41,608 bases of DNA from Rhodospirillales bacterium. Its GTDB lineage: Bacteria; Pseudomonadota; Alphaproteobacteria; Acetobacterales; Acetobacteraceae. The translations under genes were made by a program, and so were the position numbers. Numbering within the stretch: position 1 is the first letter of the stretch; each line of letters begins with the position of its first letter. Positions 16,027 through 24,585 of this stretch are shown piece by piece. The DNA lies in the NCBI GenBank assembly GCA_025352665.1, contig JANXSM010000009.1:1-41608 (forward strand), in the 5' to 3' direction. The notes beneath the pieces are model-generated. The model was not told where the DNA came from. It did no database searches and was given only the letters and a program-made list of their open reading frames with translations.

Positions 16027-16806
16027 ATGCAAGCGTTCTTCGAGGTGGGCGGCGCTACGCCGTTGTCCTGGCTATGGCCAATTCTGGCGGCACCTTTCGT
16101 CGGCAGCCTGTTGGGCGTGCTGATCATACGGCTGCCCGCCGGACGCAACGTGGGCTGGGCACGCTCCGAATGTGAGTCTTGCCATCGACCGCTGACGTCG
16201 ATGGAGCTCTTGCCAATCCTGAGCTTCGTGGCGCTGCGAGGCCGGTGCCGTTCCTGCCAAGCACCGATTGCTCGGTTCCACATATGGATCGAACTTGCCG
16301 CAATCCTGGTTGCGGTCTCGGCAGTCTGGGCCGCGCGCGACCCTGCAATGATATGGGCGAACTGCGTGCTCGGCTGGACGTTGCTGGCACTTGCCTGGAT
16401 CGATTTCCGCCATCTGCTTTTGCCAGATGCGCTAACCCTGCCTCTCGTGCTGGCGGGGCTCGCCGCTACACTTTGGTTGGACCCTGACGCAATCACCTCC
16501 GCCGCATCAGGTGCACTGGTAGGATATCTCGCCTTCCGCGCGGTGGAATGGGCCTATCGCGCGCTTCGCCACCGCGACGGGCTGGGACAGGGTGATGCGA
16601 AACTGATGGCTGCGGCGGGAGCCTGGGTCGGGCTTGAGAACCTCGGCCTCGTTATACTCACGGCTGCCCTGTTCGGCATCGCGGCTGCCTGCTTGAAGTT
16701 CCTGATTGGACGGGGACGAGTGCGGCTCCACCTCCACGAGACGCAAATACCGTTTGGCCCTTGGATTGCGTTGGCCGCCTGGTTCGTCAGACTATACGTT
16801 TCGTGA
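16027..16806 (+). CDS. gspO: Prepilin peptidase / N-methyltransferase GspO
   Basis: A 259-residue membrane aspartic protease that cleaves and N-methylates the pseudopilins GspG-K. The N-terminal domain has the two CxxC pairs of the full-length enzyme (CESC and CRSC). The membrane core has both catalytic aspartates, in WIDFRHLLLPD and GQGDAKLMAAAGAW. Several hydrophobic segments fit the eight-helix topology. It is divergent from gspE with 38 nt between them, which places the processing enzyme next to its substrates. The last codons overlap a GTG (16803, GTGA) that could start the next gene. Confidence 0.95.
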   Translation: MQAFFEVGGATPLSWLWPILAAPFVGSLLGVLIIRLPAGRNVGWARSECESCHRPLTSMELLPILSFVALRGRCRSCQAPIARFHIWIELAAILVAVSAVWAARDPAMIWANCVLGWTLLALAWIDFRHLLLPDALTLPLVLAGLAATLWLDPDAITSAASGALVGYLAFRAVEWAYRALRHRDGLGQGDAKLMAAAGAWVGLENLGLVILTAALFGIAAACLKFLIGRGRVRLHLHETQIPFGPWIALAAWFVRLYVS

Positions 16807-16889
16807 AACATCCGAACTCATCCGAAGTGCCTTACCTGTTGCCTCTGTTCTTCTGGACCAAGGTTGTTGTACAGGCCATACTGGGATCA

Positions 16890-18629
16890 ATGTATCAGCT
16901 TGGAAACAGCGAAGCGTACGCAGCCTGGTCCCGTGAGCAGGACAGTGTGTCCGCAGCGGACACAGTGGTTATACGGGTGTGCGTTGAAACTTTGGTGTTA
17001 AAACCAAAGTTTTCACTGGTATTGATCCCGTCGGGCCATGTCGCGCCCGACCTGCTTGCTGGTTTGCAGACCCAAGCCTACCCAAATTTTGAAGTGTTCG
17101 CGCCGGCTGCCTGGATGGATGTGTGGGACGACCCGAGAGGAGTAGCGCTCGACGAGCCGGACTGTGTCCTGTTTTACAATAAAGCACTGAACCAGGCCCG
17201 AGGCGTTTTCATCATTGCCGTGCCTTCTGATGCGATCATCCCGCCGCATGCCCTCTTCGAATTTGCCAACATGTTGCAAGCCGATACCGAAGTGGAACTG
17301 CTGTTTTCTGACGAAGACAAAGTCGATGTGAACCGTAACCGATGCGATCCCTACTTCAAGACGGCCTGGGATCCGGATCTGATGCTCGGTCGTGATGGTG
17401 TTGGTCATCTTGCAGCCTTGCGCACTGAAAGCGTGCGGGCCATCGGCGGCATGCGGCCGAGCGGAGATGCCGTGGGCGCGGCTGTGGCGCATTATGACCT
17501 CGTGCTCCGGCTCGGCTGGCGGGCGATGCCCACCGCAATCCGCCATATACCCGCGGTGCTGTGCCATCGCTCCACGCTCTCACAGGCGACCTGGAACGCG
17601 AAAGCCGCTCGCGGCGTCGTGCGCCGGCACCTTGGCGAGATCGGCATAATCGGCGCGACTGTCGAGCCTGCTCCTCTGCTGGCGCGATGCAACCGCATCC
17701 GTCATCCGTTGCAACACCCCGCACCCAAGGTCTCGATCCTGGTGCCAACCCGCGACCACGCCGACATGCTCGCGCGCTGTGCGGAAGGTTTGCTGCAGCG
17801 CACCGATTACCCGGCCTTCGAGTTGCTTATCATCGACAACGACAGCCGTGAGCCCGCGACGATACGGCTGTTCGCCCGCCTGCAACGCGATCCCCGCGTG
17901 CGCGTGCTTCCCTGCCCTGGGGCGTTCAACTTTTCCGCGCTGAACAATGCAGCAGTCGCCCAGGCGACCGGGGATGTTCTGTTGCTGCTGAACAGCGACA
18001 CCGACGTGATCGATCCCGGCTGGCTGACGGAGATGGTCTCCCACGCGATACGGCCAGATATCGGTGCAGTGGGCGCCAAACTATTGTATGCGGACGGCCT
18101 TGTTCAGCATTGCGGCATCATCGTCGGCCCAGGGCGGAATCTTGGCCATCAACTGCGTCGCTCCGAACGAGGCGACCCAGGGCCTGCTGGAGAGCTCGCC
18201 CTGGTGCGCAGCATGTCTGCTGTAACCGGAGCGTGCCTCGCCATGCGCAAATCGGTCTATCTCGAAGTGGGCGGGTTGGATGAGACAAATTTCCCCGTTA
18301 CGTTCAACGATATCGATCTTTGCCTTCGCCTGGCTGATTACGGCTACCGGGTCATCTGTACCCCCTTTGCCGAGATGTTTCACCTGGAATCCGCCAGCCG
18401 GGGGTACGACGACACAGCCGAAAAGCAGGCTGAGGGGCACCGTCACACAGCGGTGTTCCAGCGCTTGTGGCAACCCTTGCTGAAGCACGATCCCTACCGC
18501 AATCCGAATGTGGTATACTTATGGGATACCGCCGAATACGCGTCGGAGCCCGCCGGCTGTGCATGGCGAACCAATCCCGCGAGACAGCTCGAGTCGATCC
18601 CTTTCTCTATTTGCGATGACGGGATCTAA
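16890..18629 (+). CDS. Tandem family-2 glycosyltransferase
   Basis: A protein of about 579 residues with two GT-A modules. The N-terminal module (about residues 30-250) has FSLVLIPSGHV, LLFSDEDKVD and PYFKTAWDPDLMLGRDGVGHL. The C-terminal module (about 280-540) has the full GT2 set: VSILVPTRDHADML, ELLIIDNDS, LLLLNSDTDV with the metal-binding Asp pair, and TFNDIDLCLRLADYGYRVI. Proteins of this build act in O-antigen or other surface-glycan synthesis. I chose ATG 16890; GTG 16803, overlapping the gspO stop as GTGA, and GTG 16827 are also in frame and would add a hydrophobic N-terminus. Its base composition looks slightly less GC-rich than that of the gsp genes. Donor and acceptor are unknown. 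Confidence 0.87.
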   Translation: MYQLGNSEAYAAWSREQDSVSAADTVVIRVCVETLVLKPKFSLVLIPSGHVAPDLLAGLQTQAYPNFEVFAPAAWMDVWDDPRGVALDEPDCVLFYNKALNQARGVFIIAVPSDAIIPPHALFEFANMLQADTEVELLFSDEDKVDVNRNRCDPYFKTAWDPDLMLGRDGVGHLAALRTESVRAIGGMRPSGDAVGAAVAHYDLVLRLGWRAMPTAIRHIPAVLCHRSTLSQATWNAKAARGVVRRHLGEIGIIGATVEPAPLLARCNRIRHPLQHPAPKVSILVPTRDHADMLARCAEGLLQRTDYPAFELLIIDNDSREPATIRLFARLQRDPRVRVLPCPGAFNFSALNNAAVAQATGDVLLLLNSDTDVIDPGWLTEMVSHAIRPDIGAVGAKLLYADGLVQHCGIIVGPGRNLGHQLRRSERGDPGPAGELALVRSMSAVTGACLAMRKSVYLEVGGLDETNFPVTFNDIDLCLRLADYGYRVICTPFAEMFHLESASRGYDDTAEKQAEGHRHTAVFQRLWQPLLKHDPYRNPNVVYLWDTAEYASEPAGCAWRTNPARQLESIPFSICDDGI

Positions 18630-18633
18630 TGTC

Positions 18634-19119
18634 ATGATTTACGGGTCTGAACGCCCAAAGTTAAAAATCGGTGATACTCCCGATCCGAAGTGCCCGCAGG
18701 CGGCTGGCGAGATGCTGATGCATTTGCGCGCACAACTTGTCGCGCTTGAGCTCCGCGCGCACACAGACAAGCAACGAATCGCGATTGCCGCAGGCCGCAC
18801 ATCCGCCTCGCGCCGCGAAGTGATCGCGCTCGCCGAGCAGGCGGAACGAGCTCAGGCCCAGGCAGAAGTTGTTCAAAGCCGCCTGACGGAGCAAGTCAGC
18901 GCGTTACAAGATCAAGTGGCGCGACTGTCGAACGATCTCAAAACGTTACAAGAAAAGAAAGATGCGTTGCGATTGCAAGTCGAAAGTTTGCAGCGACAAC
19001 TTGACGCCGTCGTCGGTTCCACAGTTTGGCGCGCCTCGTGGGTCTTTCGCATGCTCGCAGGCCGGGCACCTTCTTCCGTTCGCCAAGCAATACGAGTGTG
19101 CACAAAGCGGATCTGGTGA
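18634..19119 (+). CDS. Coiled-coil protein with glycosyltransferase-associated SxxWR motif
   Basis: A 161-residue protein with no catalytic domain. Residues about 25-125 are a long coiled coil rich in Ala, Glu, Gln and Arg (ALAEQAERAQAQAEVVQSRL, LQVESLQRQLDAVVG). The end reads GSTVWRASWVFRMLAGRAP, close to the motif that follows the coiled coil in the large glycosyltransferase at the start of the window. ATG 18634 follows the upstream stop by 4 nt with GGGA nine bases before it; ATG 18616 would overlap the upstream gene. It probably forms a unit with the preceding glycosyltransferase, perhaps as a scaffold or length-control partner, but this is inference. It could also be a remnant of a larger fused protein. 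Confidence 0.65.
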   Translation: MIYGSERPKLKIGDTPDPKCPQAAGEMLMHLRAQLVALELRAHTDKQRIAIAAGRTSASRREVIALAEQAERAQAQAEVVQSRLTEQVSALQDQVARLSNDLKTLQEKKDALRLQVESLQRQLDAVVGSTVWRASWVFRMLAGRAPSSVRQAIRVCTKRIW

Positions 19120-19162
19120 ACATTATTGGTCGAGCCCGCCAGGTCGAGACGGCGCGAACACC

Positions 19163-19189
19163 GGAGGCGCTCACCATGGGTGAGCCTCC
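19163..19189. terminator. Hairpin in the interval between convergent units
   Basis: GGAGGCGCTCACC and GGTGAGCCTCC pair around an ATG loop with a 2-nt bulge. The hairpin lies 43 nt after the coiled-coil gene and 44 nt from the end of the convergent amidase gene. An AT-rich stretch with a run of six T (about 19213-19230) follows on the plus strand but not directly at the stem. Factor-independent termination is possible but not textbook. Confidence 0.35.
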
Positions 19190-19233
19190 CCCCTGCGACC
19201 AAAATGATAAATAAATTAATTTTTTATATTATG

Positions 19234-20640
19234 CTAAAGCTTCGCCAACGCCGGCCGGCGACCTAGCAGCCCGGTGGCGGCTTCGATGGCAGCACCGACC
19301 TGCAGCACCGTTGCCTCGTCGAAGGCGCGGCCGACGATCTGCACCGAGAGCGGCAGTCCGTTTGCGGAAAACCCTGATGGCATCGACATCGCCGGGTTGC
19401 CGGTGACGTTGAACGGCATGGTCTGCACGGGCCACGAGATCGGCAGCGGCTTCACGTCGGCGAAGGCCGGCGCCGTGGCCAGCGCGCAGGCGGTGATCAG
19501 AACGTCGTACGTTCGCAGCTGGGTATTGACGGCCACCGTCAGCTCACGGCGCAGACGCTGGGCCTGCACGAGGTCGGCCGCGGTGATGTAGGCGCCGGTG
19601 ATGATGCGCAGATAGGCGAGCTGCCCGAAGTCGAGCGGGCGGGTGCGGAAGTCGTGCTCATGGATCGCGTAGGCTTCGCTGCTGAGGATCACACGGCCGG
19701 CGGTGTTGAAAAGATCGTAGTCGGGAAGCCGAACGTCCTCGATGATCGCACCCTGGGAGGCAAGCTTCGCCAGTGTTGCGTCGAAGTTCGCCAGCACTTC
19801 CGGCGAGAGACCCGCGGCGTCCTGGAAGAAGTTACGGGGAACGCCGATTTTCAGCCCTGCCACGCCGCGGCCGAGGCCCGCGCGGAAATCGGGTTTCGGC
19901 AGATCTGCACTGGCAGGATCATGCGCGTCGTAGCCGGCGATCACCTCCATGGCGATCGCGGCATCTTCCACCGACCAGGACAACGGGCCGCAATGGTCGA
20001 GCGCGAAGGACAGCGGGAACACGCCACGGCGCGAGACCAGTCCGTAGGTCGGTTTCAGGCCGACCGTGCCGCAATATGCGGCGGGACCGCGGATGGAGCC
20101 GCCGGTGTCCGAACCCATCGCCATGCGCACAAGGCCTGCGGCCACGGCAGCACCGGAGCCGGAGGAGGAGCCGCCGGTGACGTGCTCGGTATTCCAGGGA
20201 TTTCGCGCTGGCGGGAACGGCAGGTCGAAGCTGGGGCCGCCGATGGCGAATTCGTGGGTGCCGAGCTTGCCGAGCAATACGCCGCCCTGGGCCTTGAACT
20301 TCGACGCCACGACAGAGTCGTGCGCGGGGACGTTGTGTTCACGCAATTTCGAATGACAGGTCGTGCGAATACCGGCCGTGTCGTAGATGTCCTTGAGCGC
20401 GTAGGGCACGCCTTGCATAGGGCCGCGATCGACGCCACCGGCGAAATCCGCATCGGCGGATTGTGCATCCTCGATCGCACGTTCGCTGGTGACGGTGATG
20501 AAGGCATGGATTTCTGGGTCGATCGCGGCAATGCGGGCCAGGGCGTCCTGGGCGAGGGCCACGGCGGTAACACTGCCGTCACGCAGTTTGCGGCCGGCTT
20601 CGGCAATGGAGAGCTCGTGCAGGGGCTTGTCCATGCTCAC
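19234..20640 (-). CDS. Amidase-signature hydrolase (GatA/AtzE-like)
   Basis: A 468-residue cytoplasmic amidase of the Ser-cisSer-Lys family, which hydrolyses amide bonds of small molecules or transfers ammonia as in GatA. The triad is visible: Lys83 in PYALKDIYDT, Ser158 in TGGSSSGSG and nucleophile Ser182 in GSDTGGSIR, with the same spacing as in GatA. LPLSVQIVG is near the C-terminus, also typical. The start is GTG 20640, overlapping the upstream small gene as GTGA; ATG 20634 is the alternative. No gatB lies beside it, so tRNA amidation is unlikely to be its main role. With the small partner it resembles the AtzE/AtzG pair (1-carboxybiuret hydrolase), but the substrate here is unknown. Confidence 0.85.
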   Translation of the reverse strand: MSMDKPLHELSIAEAGRKLRDGSVTAVALAQDALARIAAIDPEIHAFITVTSERAIEDAQSADADFAGGVDRGPMQGVPYALKDIYDTAGIRTTCHSKLREHNVPAHDSVVASKFKAQGGVLLGKLGTHEFAIGGPSFDLPFPPARNPWNTEHVTGGSSSGSGAAVAAGLVRMAMGSDTGGSIRGPAAYCGTVGLKPTYGLVSRRGVFPLSFALDHCGPLSWSVEDAAIAMEVIAGYDAHDPASADLPKPDFRAGLGRGVAGLKIGVPRNFFQDAAGLSPEVLANFDATLAKLASQGAIIEDVRLPDYDLFNTAGRVILSSEAYAIHEHDFRTRPLDFGQLAYLRIITGAYITAADLVQAQRLRRELTVAVNTQLRTYDVLITACALATAPAFADVKPLPISWPVQTMPFNVTGNPAMSMPSGFSANGLPLSVQIVGRAFDEATVLQVGAAIEAATGLLGRRPALAKL

Positions 20641-20849
20641 AGCACCCGCGTGACGCTGCGGATATCGAAGCAGCCGGCCGGCTCCTCAGCCGCCGTGCGA
20701 GGCTGGCGCAAAAGCTCCAGTCCCTGTCGCAGTTCCTTGAATCCCGCCATCACCAGCGGCTTGCGTTCCTCGGGAATGTCCAACCCGGCGCGTCGGGTGA
20801 GAACATCGAATTCGAGGGCAAGGGCTGTCTCGTCGGTGGGTTCAGACAT
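20637..20849 (-). CDS. Small GatC/AtzG-like partner of the amidase
   Basis: A 70-residue protein. It has the layout of DUF4089/AtzG and GatC proteins: two short helices (ALALEFDVLTRRAG, then PLVMAGFKELRQGLELL) joined by LDIPEERKP, and an extended tail with EEPAGCFD that could wrap around an amidase. The ATG at 20849 has AAAGG nine bases upstream. The stop overlaps the amidase start by 4 nt, so equal expression is likely. The match is by pattern and position rather than by strong sequence identity. It faces the phosphatase-like cobalamin gene across an 88-nt gap in which no promoter stands out. Confidence 0.65.
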   Translation of the reverse strand: MSEPTDETALALEFDVLTRRAGLDIPEERKPLVMAGFKELRQGLELLRQPRTAAEEPAGCFDIRSVTRVL

Positions 20850-20937
20850 GCTGCGGGCCTTTGCAGTTCGGGCTGGTCGGACTGTATCGAAGGCTGCTGC
20901 GAGCACAAGGTGGCACGGCCGCCGCGCATGTTGGCAT

Positions 20938-21531
20938 ATGGTGATGTCGGTCGTCAGAGGTGAGGATGCAGATGGTCGGATCGTTGCGGAGAGTTTTCTG
21001 AAATACACACTGATCCGGCATCCAGCGGTGCTGGTGGCGCCCGGCACCTGCTACGGGCGCAGTGATGTGGCGTTGGCGCCGGGATGGCGTTCAACGATCC
21101 CCGGCGTGGTCGAAGCGATCGGCGATATGCACCACGCGATGCTGTGGAGCAGCCCCGCTCGCCGGTGCGCCGTGTTCGCCGAAGCCTTGGCGGACGGCCG
21201 CCCGGTTCATCACGACGATCGATTGCTGGAGCTGGATTTCGGTGCCTGGGAGGGATTGGCCTGGGAGGATGTTCCGCGCGCGGATCTCGATGTTTGGGCG
21301 GCAGACCCCGAAGCCTTCGCAGCCCCTGGCGGCGAGACCGGAGGCGCATTGATCGCACGGGTGCAGGACTTCAATGCCGAGCTGCGCAGGCGCGGAGGCG
21401 ATGTTGTGGTGGTGTCGCATGGCGGGCCACTGCGGATCCTGTCCGCACTGCTGCAAGGCAGGCCGGTGGATCTGCTGGCGGCTTCCATGGGAATGGGAAC
21501 AGTTGTCCAGGGTGAGATAAAAGGACTTTAG
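20938..21531 (+). CDS. Histidine phosphatase, probable alpha-ribazole phosphatase
   Basis: A protein of about 197 residues of the phosphoglycerate mutase-like family. The catalytic motif is LIRHP (phospho-accepting His), with GTCYGRSDVAL, ELDFGAWEGLAWEDV and VVVSHGGPLRIL following. GTCYGR and FG-WEG are typical of alpha-ribazole-5'-phosphate phosphatase (called CobC in Salmonella), which acts in late nucleotide-loop assembly. The next gene is cobS, converging with a 4-nt overlap, which supports this role. The start is uncertain: ATG 20938 or 20944 adds about 20 unusual residues before the usual N-terminus, and neither has a ribosome site; GGAG near 20987 precedes the conserved part, where only a CTG is available. 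Confidence 0.8.
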   Translation: MVMSVVRGEDADGRIVAESFLKYTLIRHPAVLVAPGTCYGRSDVALAPGWRSTIPGVVEAIGDMHHAMLWSSPARRCAVFAEALADGRPVHHDDRLLELDFGAWEGLAWEDVPRADLDVWAADPEAFAAPGGETGGALIARVQDFNAELRRRGGDVVVVSHGGPLRILSALLQGRPVDLLAASMGMGTVVQGEIKGL

Positions 21532-22274
21532 CGGAGCACGCAGACCGTCAGAACCAGGCATTCGATGCCAGCGATGGTCGCGCCCAACACGTCGCCGGTA
21601 TAGCCGCCGATCTGACGACGGGCGAAGCAGGCCATGCCCCATCCCGCGCTGGCGGTGAGGAGAGTGGCCAGGATGGCGGTCGCAAGCGGCAGCAAGATGA
21701 AACCAGCCGCCAACGCCAGTGCTGCTGCGACCAGAGCGGAGGCGGCTGAGCCCGGCGCCAAGCCAGCGCCAAGTCCGTCGCTGCGAGCTGGGGCGTTGCT
21801 CTCCACCACGAGCAGGCTGCCCGACCGGGCGAGGGCGCAGGTGGCCATGAGTGCTGCGGTCGCGTGGCCGTGGAGCGCGAAGATCGCAGCTGCGCGCGCG
21901 CCGAGCGAAACCACCAGCGCGACCGCGCCATAAGTTCCGATGCGGCTGTCGCGCATGATCTCCAGTTTTCGCGCACGGGTGCGGCCACCGCCGAAACCAT
22001 CGGCGGTATCGGCCAGACCATCCTCGTGCAAAGCGCCGGTGATGAGGAGAAGCACCGCCACCGTCCAAACCGCCGACAGGCTCGACGGCACGCCGAGCCA
22101 ATGCAAGGCAGTGTTGGCAGCGCCGGCAAGGCCGCCGATTACCAATCCCACCAGCGGATAGGCCCAGACCGCTCGCGCCGCAGATGGCACCGCATCGCGC
22201 GGCCACAGCCAGCCCACCGGCAATCGGGTGAGCAGGCTGAAGGCCTCGGCGACATCGGTGCGAAGCGGCTTCAT
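21528..22274 (-). CDS. cobS: Adenosylcobinamide-GDP ribazoletransferase (cobalamin synthase)
   Basis: A 248-residue integral membrane enzyme (CobV in Pseudomonas naming) that joins adenosylcobinamide-GDP with alpha-ribazole or its phosphate. The N-terminus AFSLLTRLPVGW and the signature HEDGLADTADGFGGG, followed by KLEIMRDSRIGTYG, are diagnostic. Several Ala/Leu-rich membrane helices and FARRQIGGYTGDVLGA near the end complete the family pattern. It overlaps cobT by 4 nt and is the last gene of cobB-cobT-cobS. Its stop overlaps the convergent phosphatase gene stop, leaving no room for a terminator between them. Confidence 0.95.
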   Translation of the reverse strand: MKPLRTDVAEAFSLLTRLPVGWLWPRDAVPSAARAVWAYPLVGLVIGGLAGAANTALHWLGVPSSLSAVWTVAVLLLITGALHEDGLADTADGFGGGRTRARKLEIMRDSRIGTYGAVALVVSLGARAAAIFALHGHATAALMATCALARSGSLLVVESNAPARSDGLGAGLAPGSAASALVAAALALAAGFILLPLATAILATLLTASAGWGMACFARRQIGGYTGDVLGATIAGIECLVLTVCVLR

Positions 22275-23275
22275 GCGCGGTTCGTCACACCGGCCTGGTT
22301 GAATGTGGCCATGCCCGCATGGCAGGCGATCGCCGCGCGCAGGATCGACACCGCAATCGCAGCACCGGAGGCTTCGCCCAGGCGCATGCCGAGATCGAGC
22401 AGCGGTTGCAGGCCGAGCTCTGCGGCCAGGCGGCGGTGCCCGGCTTCGGCGGAGACATGGGCGATCTGCGTGTGAGCGAGCGCGCCAGGCTGCAGGCAGG
22501 CCAAGGGGGCGGCGGCGGCGGTGCAGACGAAACCGTCGAGCAACACGGGAATGCCGTGGCTGCGAGCGGCGAGGGTCGCGCCAAGAATGGCTGCGAGCTC
22601 GCGCCCGCCCAGCGCTGCTGCGGCCTCAAGCGCGGTGTGCGGGTGACGGGCGAGACCTGCGTCGATGGCGGCACGTTTGCGGGCAAGTCCATCGTCGTCC
22701 ACTCCGGTGCCGCGGCCTGCCCAGTCCGCGCCAGTGCCGCCGAACAGAGCAGCGGCGAGGGCGGCTGCGGCTGTGGTGTTGCCGATCCCCATTTCGCCGA
22801 GGCAGAGCAAGTGGGCATTCTGGTCGACGGCTGCGTGACCGACGGCGACGGCGTCAAGAAACTGCCGTTCGGTCATGGCGGGATGCTGGGTGAAGTCGGC
22901 GGTGGGTTCGTCGAGCGCCAGCGGGATCACGCGCAGCCGAGCGCCCACGCTGGTGGAGAGCTGGTTGATGGCGGCACCGCCGGCTACAAAATTGGCAACC
23001 ATCTGGGCCGTGACGGCTGGCGGGTAAGGCGACACTTGCTGATCGGTCACGCCATGGTTGCCGGCGAAGACGAGGATCTCCACTCGGTCCAGCCGCGGCA
23101 TCGGCCGGCCTTGCCAGCAGGCGAGCCAGGCCACGAGTTCTTCGAGGCGTCCCAGACTGCCCGGTGGTTTGGTCAGCATGGCCTGCCGAGTGGCCACGGC
23201 CGCTGCGGCGGCGGCATCGCCTTCGGGCAGTTGCAAGCAGGCATCGCGCAGCTCGGCAAACGTTGCGAATATCAT
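22271..23275 (-). CDS. cobT: Nicotinate-nucleotide:dimethylbenzimidazole phosphoribosyltransferase
   Basis: A 334-residue cytoplasmic enzyme (CobU in Pseudomonas naming) that makes alpha-ribazole phosphate from nicotinate mononucleotide and dimethylbenzimidazole. Family marks are TKPPGSLGRLEELVAWLA, VFAGNHGVTDQQVSPYP, CLGEMGIGNTT with a conserved active-site Glu, and MRLGEASGAAIAVSIL, whose Glu matches the catalytic base of Salmonella CobT. Length is close to the family norm. It overlaps both cobB (upstream) and cobS (downstream) by 4 nt, so the three are one translationally coupled unit for mid and late steps. Confidence 0.96.
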   Translation of the reverse strand: MIFATFAELRDACLQLPEGDAAAAAAVATRQAMLTKPPGSLGRLEELVAWLACWQGRPMPRLDRVEILVFAGNHGVTDQQVSPYPPAVTAQMVANFVAGGAAINQLSTSVGARLRVIPLALDEPTADFTQHPAMTERQFLDAVAVGHAAVDQNAHLLCLGEMGIGNTTAAAALAAALFGGTGADWAGRGTGVDDDGLARKRAAIDAGLARHPHTALEAAAALGGRELAAILGATLAARSHGIPVLLDGFVCTAAAAPLACLQPGALAHTQIAHVSAEAGHRRLAAELGLQPLLDLGMRLGEASGAAIAVSILRAAIACHAGMATFNQAGVTNRA

Positions 23276-24585
23276 GGGAAAAACCTTGCGATGGCGTGAA
23301 AGAACGACCCGCTGACCAGCCCGCGCCGCGCACCGGCGAGGCCGAGGTCGCGGCCCAGACCGTCGGCCAGGGTGCAGAACGGTGCGTCGTGGCCGGCATC
23401 CGTCACGCGGGCGTAGTGGAATTCATGACCGCGCAGCACCGTGCCGGCGGGGCCCAAGATGCCGGCAGCGGTCAGCGTTGCCTCGCGGTAGCCCAGGTTC
23501 AGGCGACGCCGGGCGAAGCTGGTGCTGTGACCGAGCAGGCCGGTCATGGCGTGGTCGGTGCCTTCGCCATCTTGCAGGGATCGGCCGAGCACCATGAAAC
23601 CGCCGCACTCGCCGTGGACGGGCCGGGTTTGACTGAATACGCCAAGTCCGGCCTGGAAGCGGGTGGCTGCAGCTAGGCGCCCGGCGTGCAACTCGGGGTA
23701 GCCGCCAGGCAGCCAGCATGCATCGCAGCTTGGGTCTGGCGCCTCGTCGGCGAGCGGCGAGAAGGCGATGATTTCGGCACCGGCCTTGCGCCAGGCGGCC
23801 AAATGATGGGCGTAGATGAAGCTGAAAGCGGCATCGCGGGCGAGGGCGATGCGTTGGCCCGGAGGTGGCAGTGCTGCGCCCGATCCAGAGGTGGCGTTCA
23901 GGACTTGGCTGGCCGCGGAGATCGCTGCGATGTCCAGGCTCTGCTCGGCCAGGTCCGCCAGGCGACCCAGCAACGCGGGCAGGGACGGGTGTTCGCCGGC
24001 TTGCACCAGGCCGAGATGGCGTTCCGGCAAGGCGATGGTGGCGTCGCGGCGGATGCTGCCCAGCACTTGGATGCCAGCAGCACCCATTGCCGCGGCCACG
24101 CCTGCGTGATGGCGGTCGCTGGCGACTTGGTTGAGCACAACGCCGGCGATGCGAACGCGCGGGTCGTGCAAAGCGAAACCGCGCGCAACGGCTGCTGCGG
24201 ACTGCGACTGGCCGGAGACGTCGAGCACCAGCACCACGGGCAGGCCGAGAATTGCCGCGAGGTCGGCTGGCGCCCCGCTGCGGCCAGGGGCCGCCGCGAT
24301 GCCGTCGAACAGGCCCATGGCCGACTCGACGATCAACAGCTCGGCGTCGCGTGATGCCTCCGCGGCGATGGCGCCAAGCAGCGGAGGGGGCATCGCCCAG
24401 CTGTCGAGATTGAGGCTGGGGTGGCCAGTGGCGGCTGCGTGAAATGCAGGGTCGATGTAATCGGGTCCCGATTTGGCAGCGCGCACTGAAACGCCGCGGC
24501 GGCGAAGCGCTGCCAGCAACGCCAAGGTTACGGTGGTCTTGCCGCTGCCGGACCGAGGAGCGGCAATCATCAGGCCTGCGGTCAT
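23272..24585 (-). CDS. cobB: Hydrogenobyrinate / cobyrinate a,c-diamide synthase
   Basis: A 437-residue glutamine-dependent amidase that amidates the a and c side chains. The N-terminal ATP domain has APRSGSGKTTVTLALL and KSGPDYIDPAFH. The C-terminal glutaminase domain has HGECGGFMVLG with the nucleophile Cys and a late His near EFHYARV. ATG 24585 (MTAGLMIAAP) fits the family; TTG 24618 upstream is less likely. It leads the cobB-cobT-cobS unit. Its start is 35 nt from the divergent cbiD start, so the two must share a very small control region. Confidence 0.95.
   Translation of the reverse strand: MTAGLMIAAPRSGSGKTTVTLALLAALRRRGVSVRAAKSGPDYIDPAFHAAATGHPSLNLDSWAMPPPLLGAIAAEASRDAELLIVESAMGLFDGIAAAPGRSGAPADLAAILGLPVVLVLDVSGQSQSAAAVARGFALHDPRVRIAGVVLNQVASDRHHAGVAAAMGAAGIQVLGSIRRDATIALPERHLGLVQAGEHPSLPALLGRLADLAEQSLDIAAISAASQVLNATSGSGAALPPPGQRIALARDAAFSFIYAHHLAAWRKAGAEIIAFSPLADEAPDPSCDACWLPGGYPELHAGRLAAATRFQAGLGVFSQTRPVHGECGGFMVLGRSLQDGEGTDHAMTGLLGHSTSFARRRLNLGYREATLTAAGILGPAGTVLRGHEFHYARVTDAGHDAPFCTLADGLGRDLGLAGARRGLVSGSFFHAIARFFP

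Noticed and set aside
19654-20937. Long plus-strand extension of the phosphatase gene
   Set aside because: It is antisense to the amidase gene and has no homology; only the last third of the frame is a real protein.
20850-20937. Possible second cobalamin riboswitch before the phosphatase gene
   Set aside because: The 88-nt gap has no B12 box and is too short for an aptamer.
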